From Borrelia coriaceae (GTDB lineage: Bacteria; Spirochaetota; Spirochaetia; Borreliales; Borreliaceae), in contig NZ_CP075076.1 of NCBI RefSeq assembly GCF_023035295.1, positions 558,001 through 622,000 on the forward strand: a stretch of DNA of 64,000 nucleotides. Direction: 5' to 3'. Within the stretch, counting starts at the first letter, position 1, and the number at the start of each line of letters is the position of its first letter. The notes below the pieces were generated by a model. It saw nothing but the letters and a program-made list of their open reading frames with translations, was not told where the DNA came from and did no database searches. Shown here in pieces: positions 9,361-17,099 of this stretch. The translations under genes and the position numbers were made by a program.

Positions 9361-9741
9361 CTAATGTAATCTTTTTATTTGTTCTGCTATTTGTTCTTCA
9401 CTGAAAGGTTTTGTAATATACCCTTTTGCTCCAAGTTCTAAAGCTTTTGCAATGAGATCGTGTTTTCCCAGTGCTGTAACCATTAATACATTTATTTTTC
9501 GTGCAAGGTTTTTGTTGACTTCATTTATTTTCTCAAGGGCGGTGATGCCATCCATTCCTATCATTGTTATGTCAAGAGTTATTAGGTCAATTTTTGCATG
9601 TTTTTCAAATTCTTTAACGGCTTGGATTCCATCTTCTGCTTCATAAAATTCGTTAAATCCCAATTTTTTCAATATCTTGATTAAATTTTTTCTCATAAAA
9701 ATAGAATCATCAACTATCAAGGCCTTTCTATTTTCTTCCAA
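9361..9741 (-). CDS. cheY1: CheY-type response regulator (first copy in window)
   Basis: Single receiver domain with all key residues: the acidic pair in LIVDDS (residues 11-12), the phospho-acceptor Asp57 (LITLDITM), the Thr of MVTALG and the Lys of YITKPF. I choose TTG 9739-9741 as start because AAGGAG (9748-9753) sits 6 bases before it; an ATG nine codons upstream has no ribosome site and adds a tail unlike CheY. The product is then 126 residues. It heads a minus-strand run with fliS, the small helical gene, polA, coaE and the SPOR gene. It is the counterpart of BB0551; a second CheY lies at 32.7 kb. Confidence 0.92.
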   Translation of the reverse strand: MEENRKALIVDDSIFMRKNLIKILKKLGFNEFYEAEDGIQAVKEFEKHAKIDLITLDITMIGMDGITALEKINEVNKNLARKINVLMVTALGKHDLIAKALELGAKGYITKPFSEEQIAEQIKRLH

Positions 9742-9788
9742 ATTTCGCTCCTTACTTAATTTTAACATGATAACTTATTAAAAATCAT

Positions 9789-9817
9789 TTAAACATCATT
9801 AAGACATCATGTATAAT
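9789..9817 (+). promoter_or_regulatory. Candidate sigma-70 promoter for ligA
   Basis: A perfect TATAAT at 9812-9817 with TTAAAC at 9789-9794 and a 17-base spacer. It lies between the divergent cheY1 and ligA genes and would give a leader of about 145 bases to the ligA start. The -35 match is only 3 of 6. Confidence 0.4.
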
Positions 9818-9968
9818 CATATATCATTACTTACTCTGTCTTTTACTTTAAATTTTAAGATGAATGAGTTTATTACTCAAGAACTTATCCCTAAAAAATT
9901 TATATTTTTATTTGAATTATTTTGTTAGAATATATTGTGAACTTTTGGGTAGGATTGATTTCGCATTT

Positions 9969-11978
9969 ATGATTAAAAGTATAGAAGATGAAATTTTATC
10001 TTTAAGAGATAGTATCAAAAGATGGGATAAAGAGTACTATGTTGATTCTTCGCCCAGTGTGAGTGATTTAATTTATGATAAAGCCCTTTTAAGGCTTCAA
10101 GATTTAGAAACTAAGTATCCTGAATATAAAACTTTGGATTCTCCGACTCTTAAATTTGGTAGTGATCTTTTAAATGATTTTGAAGAAGTTGAACATTCTG
10201 TTCCTATATTGAGCTTGGATAAGGCTTATGATATTAAGGGATTATTGTTATGGATTGAAAGAATTGTGGCAGAGAGTTCTACTTTAGGATATCATACCGG
10301 CATCTCAGTTGAACCAAAAATTGATGGATGTTCAATTGTTCTTTATTATAAAGATGGGATACTTCAGAGAGCTTTGACCAGGGGAGATGGAAAAGTTGGC
10401 AATGATGTTACTGGCAATGTAAGAACGATTAAAAGTGTGCCTTTATGTATTGATGAAAAAGTTGAGTTAATTTTGAGAGGTGAGATTTATATTACTAAGA
10501 AAAATTTTGTGAAAATAAATCATACATTAGAAAATCCTTATCTTAGTTCTAGAAATTTAGCTTCAGGTATACTGAGGAGAATAAATAGTCGAGAGGTTGC
10601 TAATTTCCCTTTAGATATTTTTGTTTATGATGTTCTATATTCTAGTTTGAATTTGAATAGTAGTCGTGATGCTTTTAAGCAACTTAAGCAATTTGGATTT
10701 AAGCTTAATCCTTTTTGTAAATTTTTTGATGGTAAAAATTTGGAAGACGATATTATTAATCATCTTAAAGAGATAGAGGCGCAAAGGGCTCTTTTGGAAT
10801 ATGAAATTGATGGCGTTGTGCTAAAGGCCGATAGTTTTGTTTTAAGGGAAATTTTAGGATATACTTCCCACCATCCGAAGTGGTCAATAGCTTATAAATT
10901 TGAATCTTGTACGGGTATTAGCAAAGTGGTTGACATAGTTGTTCAAGTTGGTCGTAGTGGCAAAATTACTCCTGTTGCACACGTAGAAAAAGTGTTGGTT
11001 GCTGGGTCTTTTATTACTAATGCGAGTTTGCATAATCAAGATTATATAGACTCTATTGGTTTGAATATTGGGGATGTGATTTCAATTTCAAGACGTGGGG
11101 ATGTAATTCCTGCTGTTGAGTTGGTGGTAGAAAAACTTTCGTTTGGTAGTTTTAAAATTCCTATTAATTGTCCTTCATGTAAGATGATTTTAGTTAAAGA
11201 AGGTGCACATCTTTTTTGTTTCAATGAACATTGCCCTTGCCGAATAATTGAGCAGATCAAATATTTTTGTAGTAAAAGATGCATGAATATTGTAGGGCTT
11301 TCGGGGAAAACAATAGAGTTTCTTTTTGAAAAGAAGTTTATATTTTCAGAGCTCGATCTTTATACTTTTAATTTTGATAGGCTTATTAACCTACGGGGTT
11401 TTGATCTTAAAAGGATAAATAATTTAAAGCGTTCAATAGAAGATAGTAAGAGTAAACCGTTTAGAAAATTGTTTATTAGTATGGGAATTAGGGAGCTTGG
11501 AATGAATACAATATTAGTGCTAATTAATAACAATTTAAACTCGTTTGACATAATTAGCAACCTCTGCAAAGATAAAGAGGCTGCTTTTGACAAACTTTTA
11601 AAGATTAAAGGAATAGGTGAAAAGATAGCTTTAATTATTGTTGAAGCATTTAATGATAAAACTGTTCTTGATAAATTCAATTTTTTTAAAAAATTAGGGT
11701 TTAAGATGAAGGAAGATAATATTGATTATACTGTAGATGATTCCTTTTTATTTGGCAAAAAATTTTGTATTACAGGTTCTTTTGAAAAATATTCTAGAAA
11801 TGTTCTTATTGAAAAAATTACTAATAAAGGTGCTATTTACAGAGGGGCAGTTACTAAACATTTAGATTTTTTGCTTGTTGGAGCAAATCCTGGCTCAAAA
11901 GTTGAAAAAGCCAATGATTTGGGCATCAAAATACTTAGTATTGTTGATATTAAAGGTTTTTTGGATTTAGGTGATTAA
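9969..11978 (+). CDS. ligA: NAD-dependent DNA ligase
   Basis: Seals nicks using NAD. I take ATG 9969 (669 residues), giving the usual N-terminal Ia helix pair (EILSLRDSIKRWDKEYYVDSS); an upstream in-frame extension exists but adds hydrophobic residues not typical of the family. Domains in order: adenylation domain with the nucleophile Lys at about residue 117 (VEPKIDG), ELILRGE, OB fold (KFESCTGISKVVDIVVQVGRSGKITPVA region), four-cysteine zinc finger (CPSC...CFNEHC, about residues 400-425), helix-hairpin-helix repeats (KIKGIGEKIALII), and a C-terminal BRCT domain (KKFCITGSFEKYSRNVL). It is complete. It converges on the repeat-protein gene with 2 bases between the stops. Confidence 0.96.
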   Translation: MIKSIEDEILSLRDSIKRWDKEYYVDSSPSVSDLIYDKALLRLQDLETKYPEYKTLDSPTLKFGSDLLNDFEEVEHSVPILSLDKAYDIKGLLLWIERIVAESSTLGYHTGISVEPKIDGCSIVLYYKDGILQRALTRGDGKVGNDVTGNVRTIKSVPLCIDEKVELILRGEIYITKKNFVKINHTLENPYLSSRNLASGILRRINSREVANFPLDIFVYDVLYSSLNLNSSRDAFKQLKQFGFKLNPFCKFFDGKNLEDDIINHLKEIEAQRALLEYEIDGVVLKADSFVLREILGYTSHHPKWSIAYKFESCTGISKVVDIVVQVGRSGKITPVAHVEKVLVAGSFITNASLHNQDYIDSIGLNIGDVISISRRGDVIPAVELVVEKLSFGSFKIPINCPSCKMILVKEGAHLFCFNEHCPCRIIEQIKYFCSKRCMNIVGLSGKTIEFLFEKKFIFSELDLYTFNFDRLINLRGFDLKRINNLKRSIEDSKSKPFRKLFISMGIRELGMNTILVLINNNLNSFDIISNLCKDKEAAFDKLLKIKGIGEKIALIIVEAFNDKTVLDKFNFFKKLGFKMKEDNIDYTVDDSFLFGKKFCITGSFEKYSRNVLIEKITNKGAIYRGAVTKHLDFLLVGANPGSKVEKANDLGIKILSIVDIKGFLDLGD

Positions 11979-11980
11979 GT

Positions 11981-14503
11981 TTATTTTATTATTCTTATTT
12001 TTTTAAATTCTGAGGCTAAATTTTTATATAGAGTACCTATCTCATTTGTGTTTTCCACCTTTATTAGGTTTCTGAAAAATTTTTCTTTATGTTTTAATGA
12101 TGGGTTGATGAAATGAGTTTTAACATTATATTTTGGTATTGATTTGTAAATTGCTTTTGCTCTATATAAGTTTTTTGTTGGTTCTATTTCAATATAATAT
12201 CCGTTAGATTTTTTAAAATCAAATTCACTACTTTGATCTTTAAAATTGTAGTTGTTTGAATGTGTATCTGGATATATTTTGAATTCAGCGGGTTTTATTA
12301 GAGGATTGTTATGCATTTTTTTTCCATTGTTAGGATAAAATTTCTTTTGTGTGTATTGTGATTCTTTGTTTTGACCTGCTAAGAGGTTTTTATATTTGTC
12401 AAATTCTTCTTTAATTTTTAAAATAGTATTTTCATTATCTGTTAGTTTTTTATCTAATATATTATTTATTTTGTCTTGCTTTTGTTGAATTATATCTTGA
12501 TTCTTTTTGTATACTTCTTCATTTTTTTCAATCTTTTCTTTTAGGCCATTTATTACTTCCTCTATTGAAGATAAGTTGTTTGCGATATTTTTTAAGCTAG
12601 TGTCATGATCATTCTTTAAATCTGTTAATTCTTTTTGAAATGCTAGTAAGGTGTCTTTGTTATTATTAATTTTATCATCAAGCTCACTTAATCTATGAGA
12701 GTTATTGTTAAGAGCGTCTTTATTATTATTGATTTTATCATCAAGCTCACTTAATTTATGAGAATTATTGTTAAGAGTGTCTTTATTATTATTGATTTTA
12801 TCATCAAGCTCACTTAATCTATGAGAGTTATTGTTAAGATCGTCTTTGTTATTATTAATTTTATCATCAAGCTCACTTAATCTATGAGAGTTATTGTTAA
12901 GAGCGTCTTTGTTATTATTAATTTTATCATCAAGCTCACTTAATCTATGAGAGTTATTGTTAAGAGCGTCTTTGTTATTATTAATTTTATCATCAAGCTC
13001 ACTTAATCTATGAGAGTTATTGTTAAGAGCGTCTTTGTTATTATTGATTTTATCATCAAGCTCACTTAATCTATGAGAGTTATTGTTAAGAGCGTCTTTG
13101 TTATTATTAATTTTATCATCAAGCTCACTTAATCTATGAGAATTATTGTTAAGAGCGTCTTTGTTATTATTGATTTTATCATCAAGCTCACTTAATCTAT
13201 GAGAATTATTGTTAAGATCGTCTTTGTTATTATTAATTTTATCATCAAGCTCACTTAATCTATGAGAATTATTGTTAAGATCGTCTTTGTTATTATTAAT
13301 TTTATCATCAAGCTCACTTAATCTATGAGAATTATTGTTAAGAGCGTCTTTGTTATTATTAATTTTATTATTAAGCTCACTTAATCTATGAGAGTTATTG
13401 TTAAGAGCGTCTTTGTTATTATTAATTTTATCATCAAGCTCACTTAATCTATGAGAATTATTGTTAAGAGCGTCTTTGTTATTATTGATTTTATCATCAA
13501 GCTCACTTAATCTATGAGAATTATTGTTAAGATCGTCTTTGTTATTATTAATTTTATCATCAAGCTCACTTAATCTATGAGAATTATTGTTAAGAGCGTC
13601 TTTGTTATTATTAATTTTATCATCAAGCTCACTTAATCTATGAGAATTATTGTTAAGAGCGTCTTTGTTATTATTAATTTTATTATTAAGCTCACTTAAT
13701 CTATGAGAATTATTGTTAAGAGCGTCTTTGTTATTATTGATTTTATCATCAAGCTCACTTAGTATTTGGTCTGGTAAATTAAAATATTCTTGTTCTTGGG
13801 AATGCATATCATATGTGTTCTCTTCAGATGGATAATTGTACTCTTCATTTGATATATATTCGTTTGGGTTTTCTTCATATGCTTTATAATTATTGTTTTT
13901 TGTTTGCCAAATGTGATTAAATAAATTTTCTTTTGTATTAATTAAAATTTTAATCTTTTCAATTACTTCTTTTAGACTTTTTGTTAATATTTCATATTCT
14001 TCATTTCTTTTTTGCATTGAGTTTATATTGGATTGACTTAAAAGGTTTTCTAGGTTTTCTATTTTTCTCTCATAGTTTTCAATTCTAAGCTTTAAGTTAT
14101 TTATATTTTTTATGAACCAGTCATCTATATTTTCTTGTTCTGAATCAAAATTTTTTGTGTTTAAACTTTTTAGATATTGTAATTCTTCGTTTGTTAAGAT
14201 TGTATTTTTTACTTGTTTGTTATCTGATATTGGAGATTGTTTAGGAATTTTGAATTTAAGTTTATTTGTGTTTTTGTTTGATGCATTTGAGTTGTTTGCT
14301 TTTAAAATTTCATTTTTTTTATGGTAAATTATTCCTTCTTCATTGTTAAAATCTTCGTTTAAATCTTCTCTGGGAATATAAACATTTGAGTAATTTATTA
14401 TATAATCGTTTGTATTTTTTTTTGGCTCTCCAAAAAGCGATGTATATAAGAGGAACATAAAAGTTTTAAAGAGCATTGAAAGTATCTTTTTACCTTTATC
14501 CAT
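11981..14503 (-). CDS. Exported protein with 17 complete 21-residue coiled-coil repeats and a SPOR-like C-terminus
   Basis: An 840-residue protein of unknown function. It starts with a hydrophobic signal (LSMLFKTFMFLLYTSLFG), then an Asn/Lys/Glu-rich region with a predicted coiled coil (about 125-190). Residues 249-619 are a tandem array whose 21-residue unit begins SELDDKINNNKDA and ends LNNNSHRL: 17 full units and one partial. Within the unit, Leu3, Ile7, Asn10, Leu14, Asn17 and Leu21 fall on perfect heptad a/d spacing, so a long rod about three heptads per repeat is expected. A further coiled coil follows (620-700). The last about 80 residues (GYYIEIEPTKNLYRAKAIYK ... TLYKNLASEFKKIRII) look like a SPOR domain. 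Position matches BB0553. Surface or periplasmic placement is inferred. Confidence 0.8.
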   Translation of the reverse strand: MDKGKKILSMLFKTFMFLLYTSLFGEPKKNTNDYIINYSNVYIPREDLNEDFNNEEGIIYHKKNEILKANNSNASNKNTNKLKFKIPKQSPISDNKQVKNTILTNEELQYLKSLNTKNFDSEQENIDDWFIKNINNLKLRIENYERKIENLENLLSQSNINSMQKRNEEYEILTKSLKEVIEKIKILINTKENLFNHIWQTKNNNYKAYEENPNEYISNEEYNYPSEENTYDMHSQEQEYFNLPDQILSELDDKINNNKDALNNNSHRLSELNNKINNNKDALNNNSHRLSELDDKINNNKDALNNNSHRLSELDDKINNNKDDLNNNSHRLSELDDKINNNKDALNNNSHRLSELDDKINNNKDALNNNSHRLSELNNKINNNKDALNNNSHRLSELDDKINNNKDDLNNNSHRLSELDDKINNNKDDLNNNSHRLSELDDKINNNKDALNNNSHRLSELDDKINNNKDALNNNSHRLSELDDKINNNKDALNNNSHRLSELDDKINNNKDALNNNSHRLSELDDKINNNKDALNNNSHRLSELDDKINNNKDDLNNNSHRLSELDDKINNNKDTLNNNSHKLSELDDKINNNKDALNNNSHRLSELDDKINNNKDTLLAFQKELTDLKNDHDTSLKNIANNLSSIEEVINGLKEKIEKNEEVYKKNQDIIQQKQDKINNILDKKLTDNENTILKIKEEFDKYKNLLAGQNKESQYTQKKFYPNNGKKMHNNPLIKPAEFKIYPDTHSNNYNFKDQSSEFDFKKSNGYYIEIEPTKNLYRAKAIYKSIPKYNVKTHFINPSLKHKEKFFRNLIKVENTNEIGTLYKNLASEFKKIRIIK
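12647..13759 (-). repeat. 63-bp in-frame tandem repeat array, 17.7 copies
   Basis: The motif aagctcactta recurs every 63 bases from 12680 to 13751, 18 times, with 17 x 63 bases exactly between first and last. Each unit encodes 21 residues. Differences fall at few sites: repeat residues 4-5 are DD in most units but NN in units 2 and 7; residue 13 is Ala in 12 units, Asp in 4 and Thr in 2; unit 16 has HK for HR. Silent changes (gag/gaa, att/atg context) are scattered. High identity between copies implies recent duplication or gene conversion, and array length may vary between strains or collapse in assembly. Confidence 0.97.
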
Positions 14504-14546
14504 ACATATACCTACTTGATATTATTTGATACCCATTTTAATTTTG

Positions 14547-14575
14547 ATATTAGCATACTTTTTGGAATTTATCAA
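14547..14575 (-). promoter_or_regulatory. Candidate promoter of the repeat-protein gene
   Basis: On the minus strand TTGATA (14575-14570, 5 of 6 to consensus) and TAATAT (14552-14547) are separated by 17 bases and sit 44 bases before the ATG at 14503. A weak ribosome site (AGTAGG) precedes the start. This supports the call of a single-gene transcript divergent from the 14786 operon. Confidence 0.5.
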
Positions 14576-14785
14576 AATAAAATTCATAATAATTATGAGA
14601 ATAATTTCATTATTGAAAATCCCTATACTTTGATCTTTTAAGTATTATTGGTTTAGAGGATTTAGTTGTTCATCATATTTTTTATTTGTAATAGTAATTT
14701 TATTTGTATTGTGCCATAATGATACAAATATAAGCTAGCAAGATAAATTTATGAATTTTGACTGCTTAATTTTACTTAATTGTTT

Positions 14786-16651
14786 ATGAATCAAGAAGAT
14801 ATAGATGAAGTTTGGGCTTTGCCAGTTTGTTGTAATATCAAAAATTCTATCATTGAAAGTTTTAAGCTTTCAGATAAGTATAAAGACAGAATTTTTAATA
14901 TAAGTTATAAAGATGATATTACCTTAAAGTTCAGTGATATTGTTGATTCTAATGAATTTAATTTAAAGCTTTTTGATAATAAAATAGATTTTGAAGGACA
15001 AATTCCTTTAGTTTTATATTCTGATAACTTAGACTTTTTGTTGGAAGCAGAATCAAGCATTGTTTTTGAATTAAAAGCCATTGAGCAAAGTGATGTTTAT
15101 TTTGATTCGAGATTTAAAGAATTAGGGGAGTGTAAAAGTTATAAGTCTTATTATGAGTTTTCAAGCTATTTAAATTATTCCAGTGATGTTCTTTTAGTTA
15201 GAGTTTACTTTAAAGATGATAGTTTAATCATCGATGCGGATCTTGATAATATTCCATTTATAAAGCAAATTATTAGTGATAATTTTTGCATTGCTAAAGA
15301 TAGGATCATTATCAATCCTATTAATAATGATTGTGTTAATTTTTTATTTCCAGTGTGTTTTAATGCTGTCTTACAAGGAATAATAATTGCTAAAAAGCTT
15401 GGTCGCAAGGTTAATATTATTTATTATAAAAGACATTTTTTAATGGCAGAGTCTTTAAGCTTAAAGTTTTCAGTTGCTAATTACTTATCAGAAGCAAATA
15501 GAATTGATAAGATTATTTTAGAAATTGAAATCAACAGGCCATTAAACTTTTTGTATAAGTTTTATTTTGACTATCTCAGGAATGTTTTTAGTAATTTGTT
15601 TTTTGATGTGTATATACATATTAATTTTATATCGGCTAAAAGTAATGCTATATTTTTTTTCGACAATCATTTTTTATTTGAGATGGCCATTTATAATGTT
15701 GTTTATTCAAACTTTTATAATCTTGCAGTTAATTTGTCAATTGAACCTCTTAGTTATTTACTAAGCTATGTTAAGAGTGAATGTAATGTTTTTTTAAGGC
15801 TTTTTAAGGAAATAGATTTGAAAAATTTTATTATGCGCAAGTCATCTTCTATAAGCTTAAATAATAAATATAATGTTTTTGACGTGAGAAGAAAGGGTGT
15901 AGGATTTGCCTTTTTAAATTTAGACCCTAATCTGGATTTTGTTTCCTTAAGCCGCAATCAAACTGTTTCTATGAGTTTGCATAAGGATAAATTAGACATA
16001 TTTGTTCCTTATAAATTAATAGATGTTAATTTAAAAAACTATTTAAGGAATAGTTTGGCTAGGACTTTTAGCTTATCTTATGATAATGTCAATTTTATTG
16101 TTAGTGATGCCTTTAGAGATAATGTTGAATTGCATAGTACGTTAGTTAAAGAATCTTATGTTATTGAAAGAGAAGTTTTAGCTATTAAGGATGGTCTTTT
16201 AATGATGCTTGGTGAAGATTTTAATGGAGAATATCCTGTTGTAATTGGTCAAGACTTTGTTGTTGATATAGATAAGAAATTTAATGTTGCTTGTTCTCTT
16301 GAGATTGATATAGAAATAAATTCTTTTGATGTTACATTTAGTAATGTGAATTTTTTTGTTGAAAATGGTAAGTTTGATAAACTTAGGATAAATAATAAAC
16401 GTGTATTTTCAATTTTTAGCTTAGCAGTTGACTATATTCTTGGGAATATTACTTATGATATTGTTAATTCTGTAGAACTTGAGTTTATTGAAGATGGAGA
16501 ATTTGTTTTTTCCTTTAGAATATTGTTTATTGTCTCTGTTTCTGCAATTAAGACAGCTTTAATTCAGGCTTTTGACCTCAATATATGTAAAACCCCTATT
16601 GATGTTAAGGAGATTCTAAATAGTTGGAGCGTACGTATTGATACTAATTAG
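14786..16651 (+). CDS. Diverged molybdopterin-hydroxylase large-subunit homologue (xanthine dehydrogenase family), probable pseudoenzyme
   Basis: A 621-residue protein, shorter than the usual 750-800. I read it as the large subunit of the xanthine/CO dehydrogenase family from several ordered anchors: LIIDADLDNIPFIKQIISDN then AKDRIIINP; IIIAKKLGRKVNIIYYKRHF (family: AxKxGRPVKxxxxRxE); KGVGFAFLNL; VSMSLHKDKLDIFVPY then LARTFSLSYDNVNFIVSD (family: DGxVxVxxGxxxxGQG then LGVPxxxVxVxxxDT); and the C-terminal SVSAIKTALIQAF...TPIDVKEIL. The pterin loops (GGGFGGK, FRGFGG and GQG equivalents) and the GxGE catalytic glutamate just before SVSAIKTAL are not conserved. There is no clear ribosome site before ATG 14786. 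It overlaps the next gene by 14 bases. The alignment is by eye; homology is likely, catalysis unlikely. Confidence 0.65.
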   Translation: MNQEDIDEVWALPVCCNIKNSIIESFKLSDKYKDRIFNISYKDDITLKFSDIVDSNEFNLKLFDNKIDFEGQIPLVLYSDNLDFLLEAESSIVFELKAIEQSDVYFDSRFKELGECKSYKSYYEFSSYLNYSSDVLLVRVYFKDDSLIIDADLDNIPFIKQIISDNFCIAKDRIIINPINNDCVNFLFPVCFNAVLQGIIIAKKLGRKVNIIYYKRHFLMAESLSLKFSVANYLSEANRIDKIILEIEINRPLNFLYKFYFDYLRNVFSNLFFDVYIHINFISAKSNAIFFFDNHFLFEMAIYNVVYSNFYNLAVNLSIEPLSYLLSYVKSECNVFLRLFKEIDLKNFIMRKSSSISLNNKYNVFDVRRKGVGFAFLNLDPNLDFVSLSRNQTVSMSLHKDKLDIFVPYKLIDVNLKNYLRNSLARTFSLSYDNVNFIVSDAFRDNVELHSTLVKESYVIEREVLAIKDGLLMMLGEDFNGEYPVVIGQDFVVDIDKKFNVACSLEIDIEINSFDVTFSNVNFFVENGKFDKLRINNKRVFSIFSLAVDYILGNITYDIVNSVELEFIEDGEFVFSFRILFIVSVSAIKTALIQAFDLNICKTPIDVKEILNSWSVRIDTN

Positions 16652-17099
16652 CTTTAATTTGAATGAAGAGCGTCTTTCAAAAAGTATTGATCTCTCTTTA
16701 AGTACTAGAGACCTTTTGATAGATATTTTTTATTCGGGTGAGCAAAATTTTATTGAAAACATGAACAAAAAGTTTTCGTTGGTGCTCTTAGATTTAAAAC
16801 CTATATATTCATCGTTAGTTCCAGCCTTTATGTTAAATGGGCGTAATATCATTACTGTTGAAGGTTTAAAAAATACAACCTTTTATGAAACTTTAATTAA
16901 GGTTTTGTTAGAAAATGACTTTGGTTTTTGTACAAATTGTTTTTCATCTAATGTATTATTATTTTACTATCTTTTAAAACGTAAAGTTATAATTAGGACT
17001 GATATTTTAGGATATTATAATACATTAAAATGTCATTGTCTTGATGTTAATACGTTCTTAGAGCTTTATTTGCAATTGGAAGAGTTAGAGAGAAAATGA
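16638..17099 (+). CDS. Diverged [2Fe-2S] small-subunit homologue (xanthine dehydrogenase family), most cluster ligands lost
   Basis: A 153-residue protein, the usual size for the iron-sulfur subunit. It starts at TTG 16638 with GGAG 8 bases upstream, inside the 3' end of the large-subunit gene. Family anchors: ISFNLNEERLSKSIDLSLST (ferredoxin-like start), RNIITVEGL (family: ITTIEGL), NDFGFCTNCFSSNVLLFYYLL (family: QCGFCTPGxxM) and LKCHCLDVNTFLELY (family: NLCRCTGYxxI). There is no cysteine in residues 1-97, so all four ligands of the ferredoxin-type cluster are gone. In the second domain Cys98, Cys132 and Cys134 remain, plus Cys101, but the first ligand position (95) is Phe. It cannot hold the standard two clusters. 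Confidence 0.68.
   Translation: MILISFNLNEERLSKSIDLSLSTRDLLIDIFYSGEQNFIENMNKKFSLVLLDLKPIYSSLVPAFMLNGRNIITVEGLKNTTFYETLIKVLLENDFGFCTNCFSSNVLLFYYLLKRKVIIRTDILGYYNTLKCHCLDVNTFLELYLQLEELERK

Noticed and set aside
9714-9768. Upstream ATG as cheY1 start
   Set aside because: No ribosome site precedes it, whereas AAGGAG is placed exactly for TTG 9741.
12647-13759. Regular repeats that might be a CRISPR array
   Set aside because: Units are contiguous 63-bp copies without unique spacers, and they are in frame in a coding sequence.
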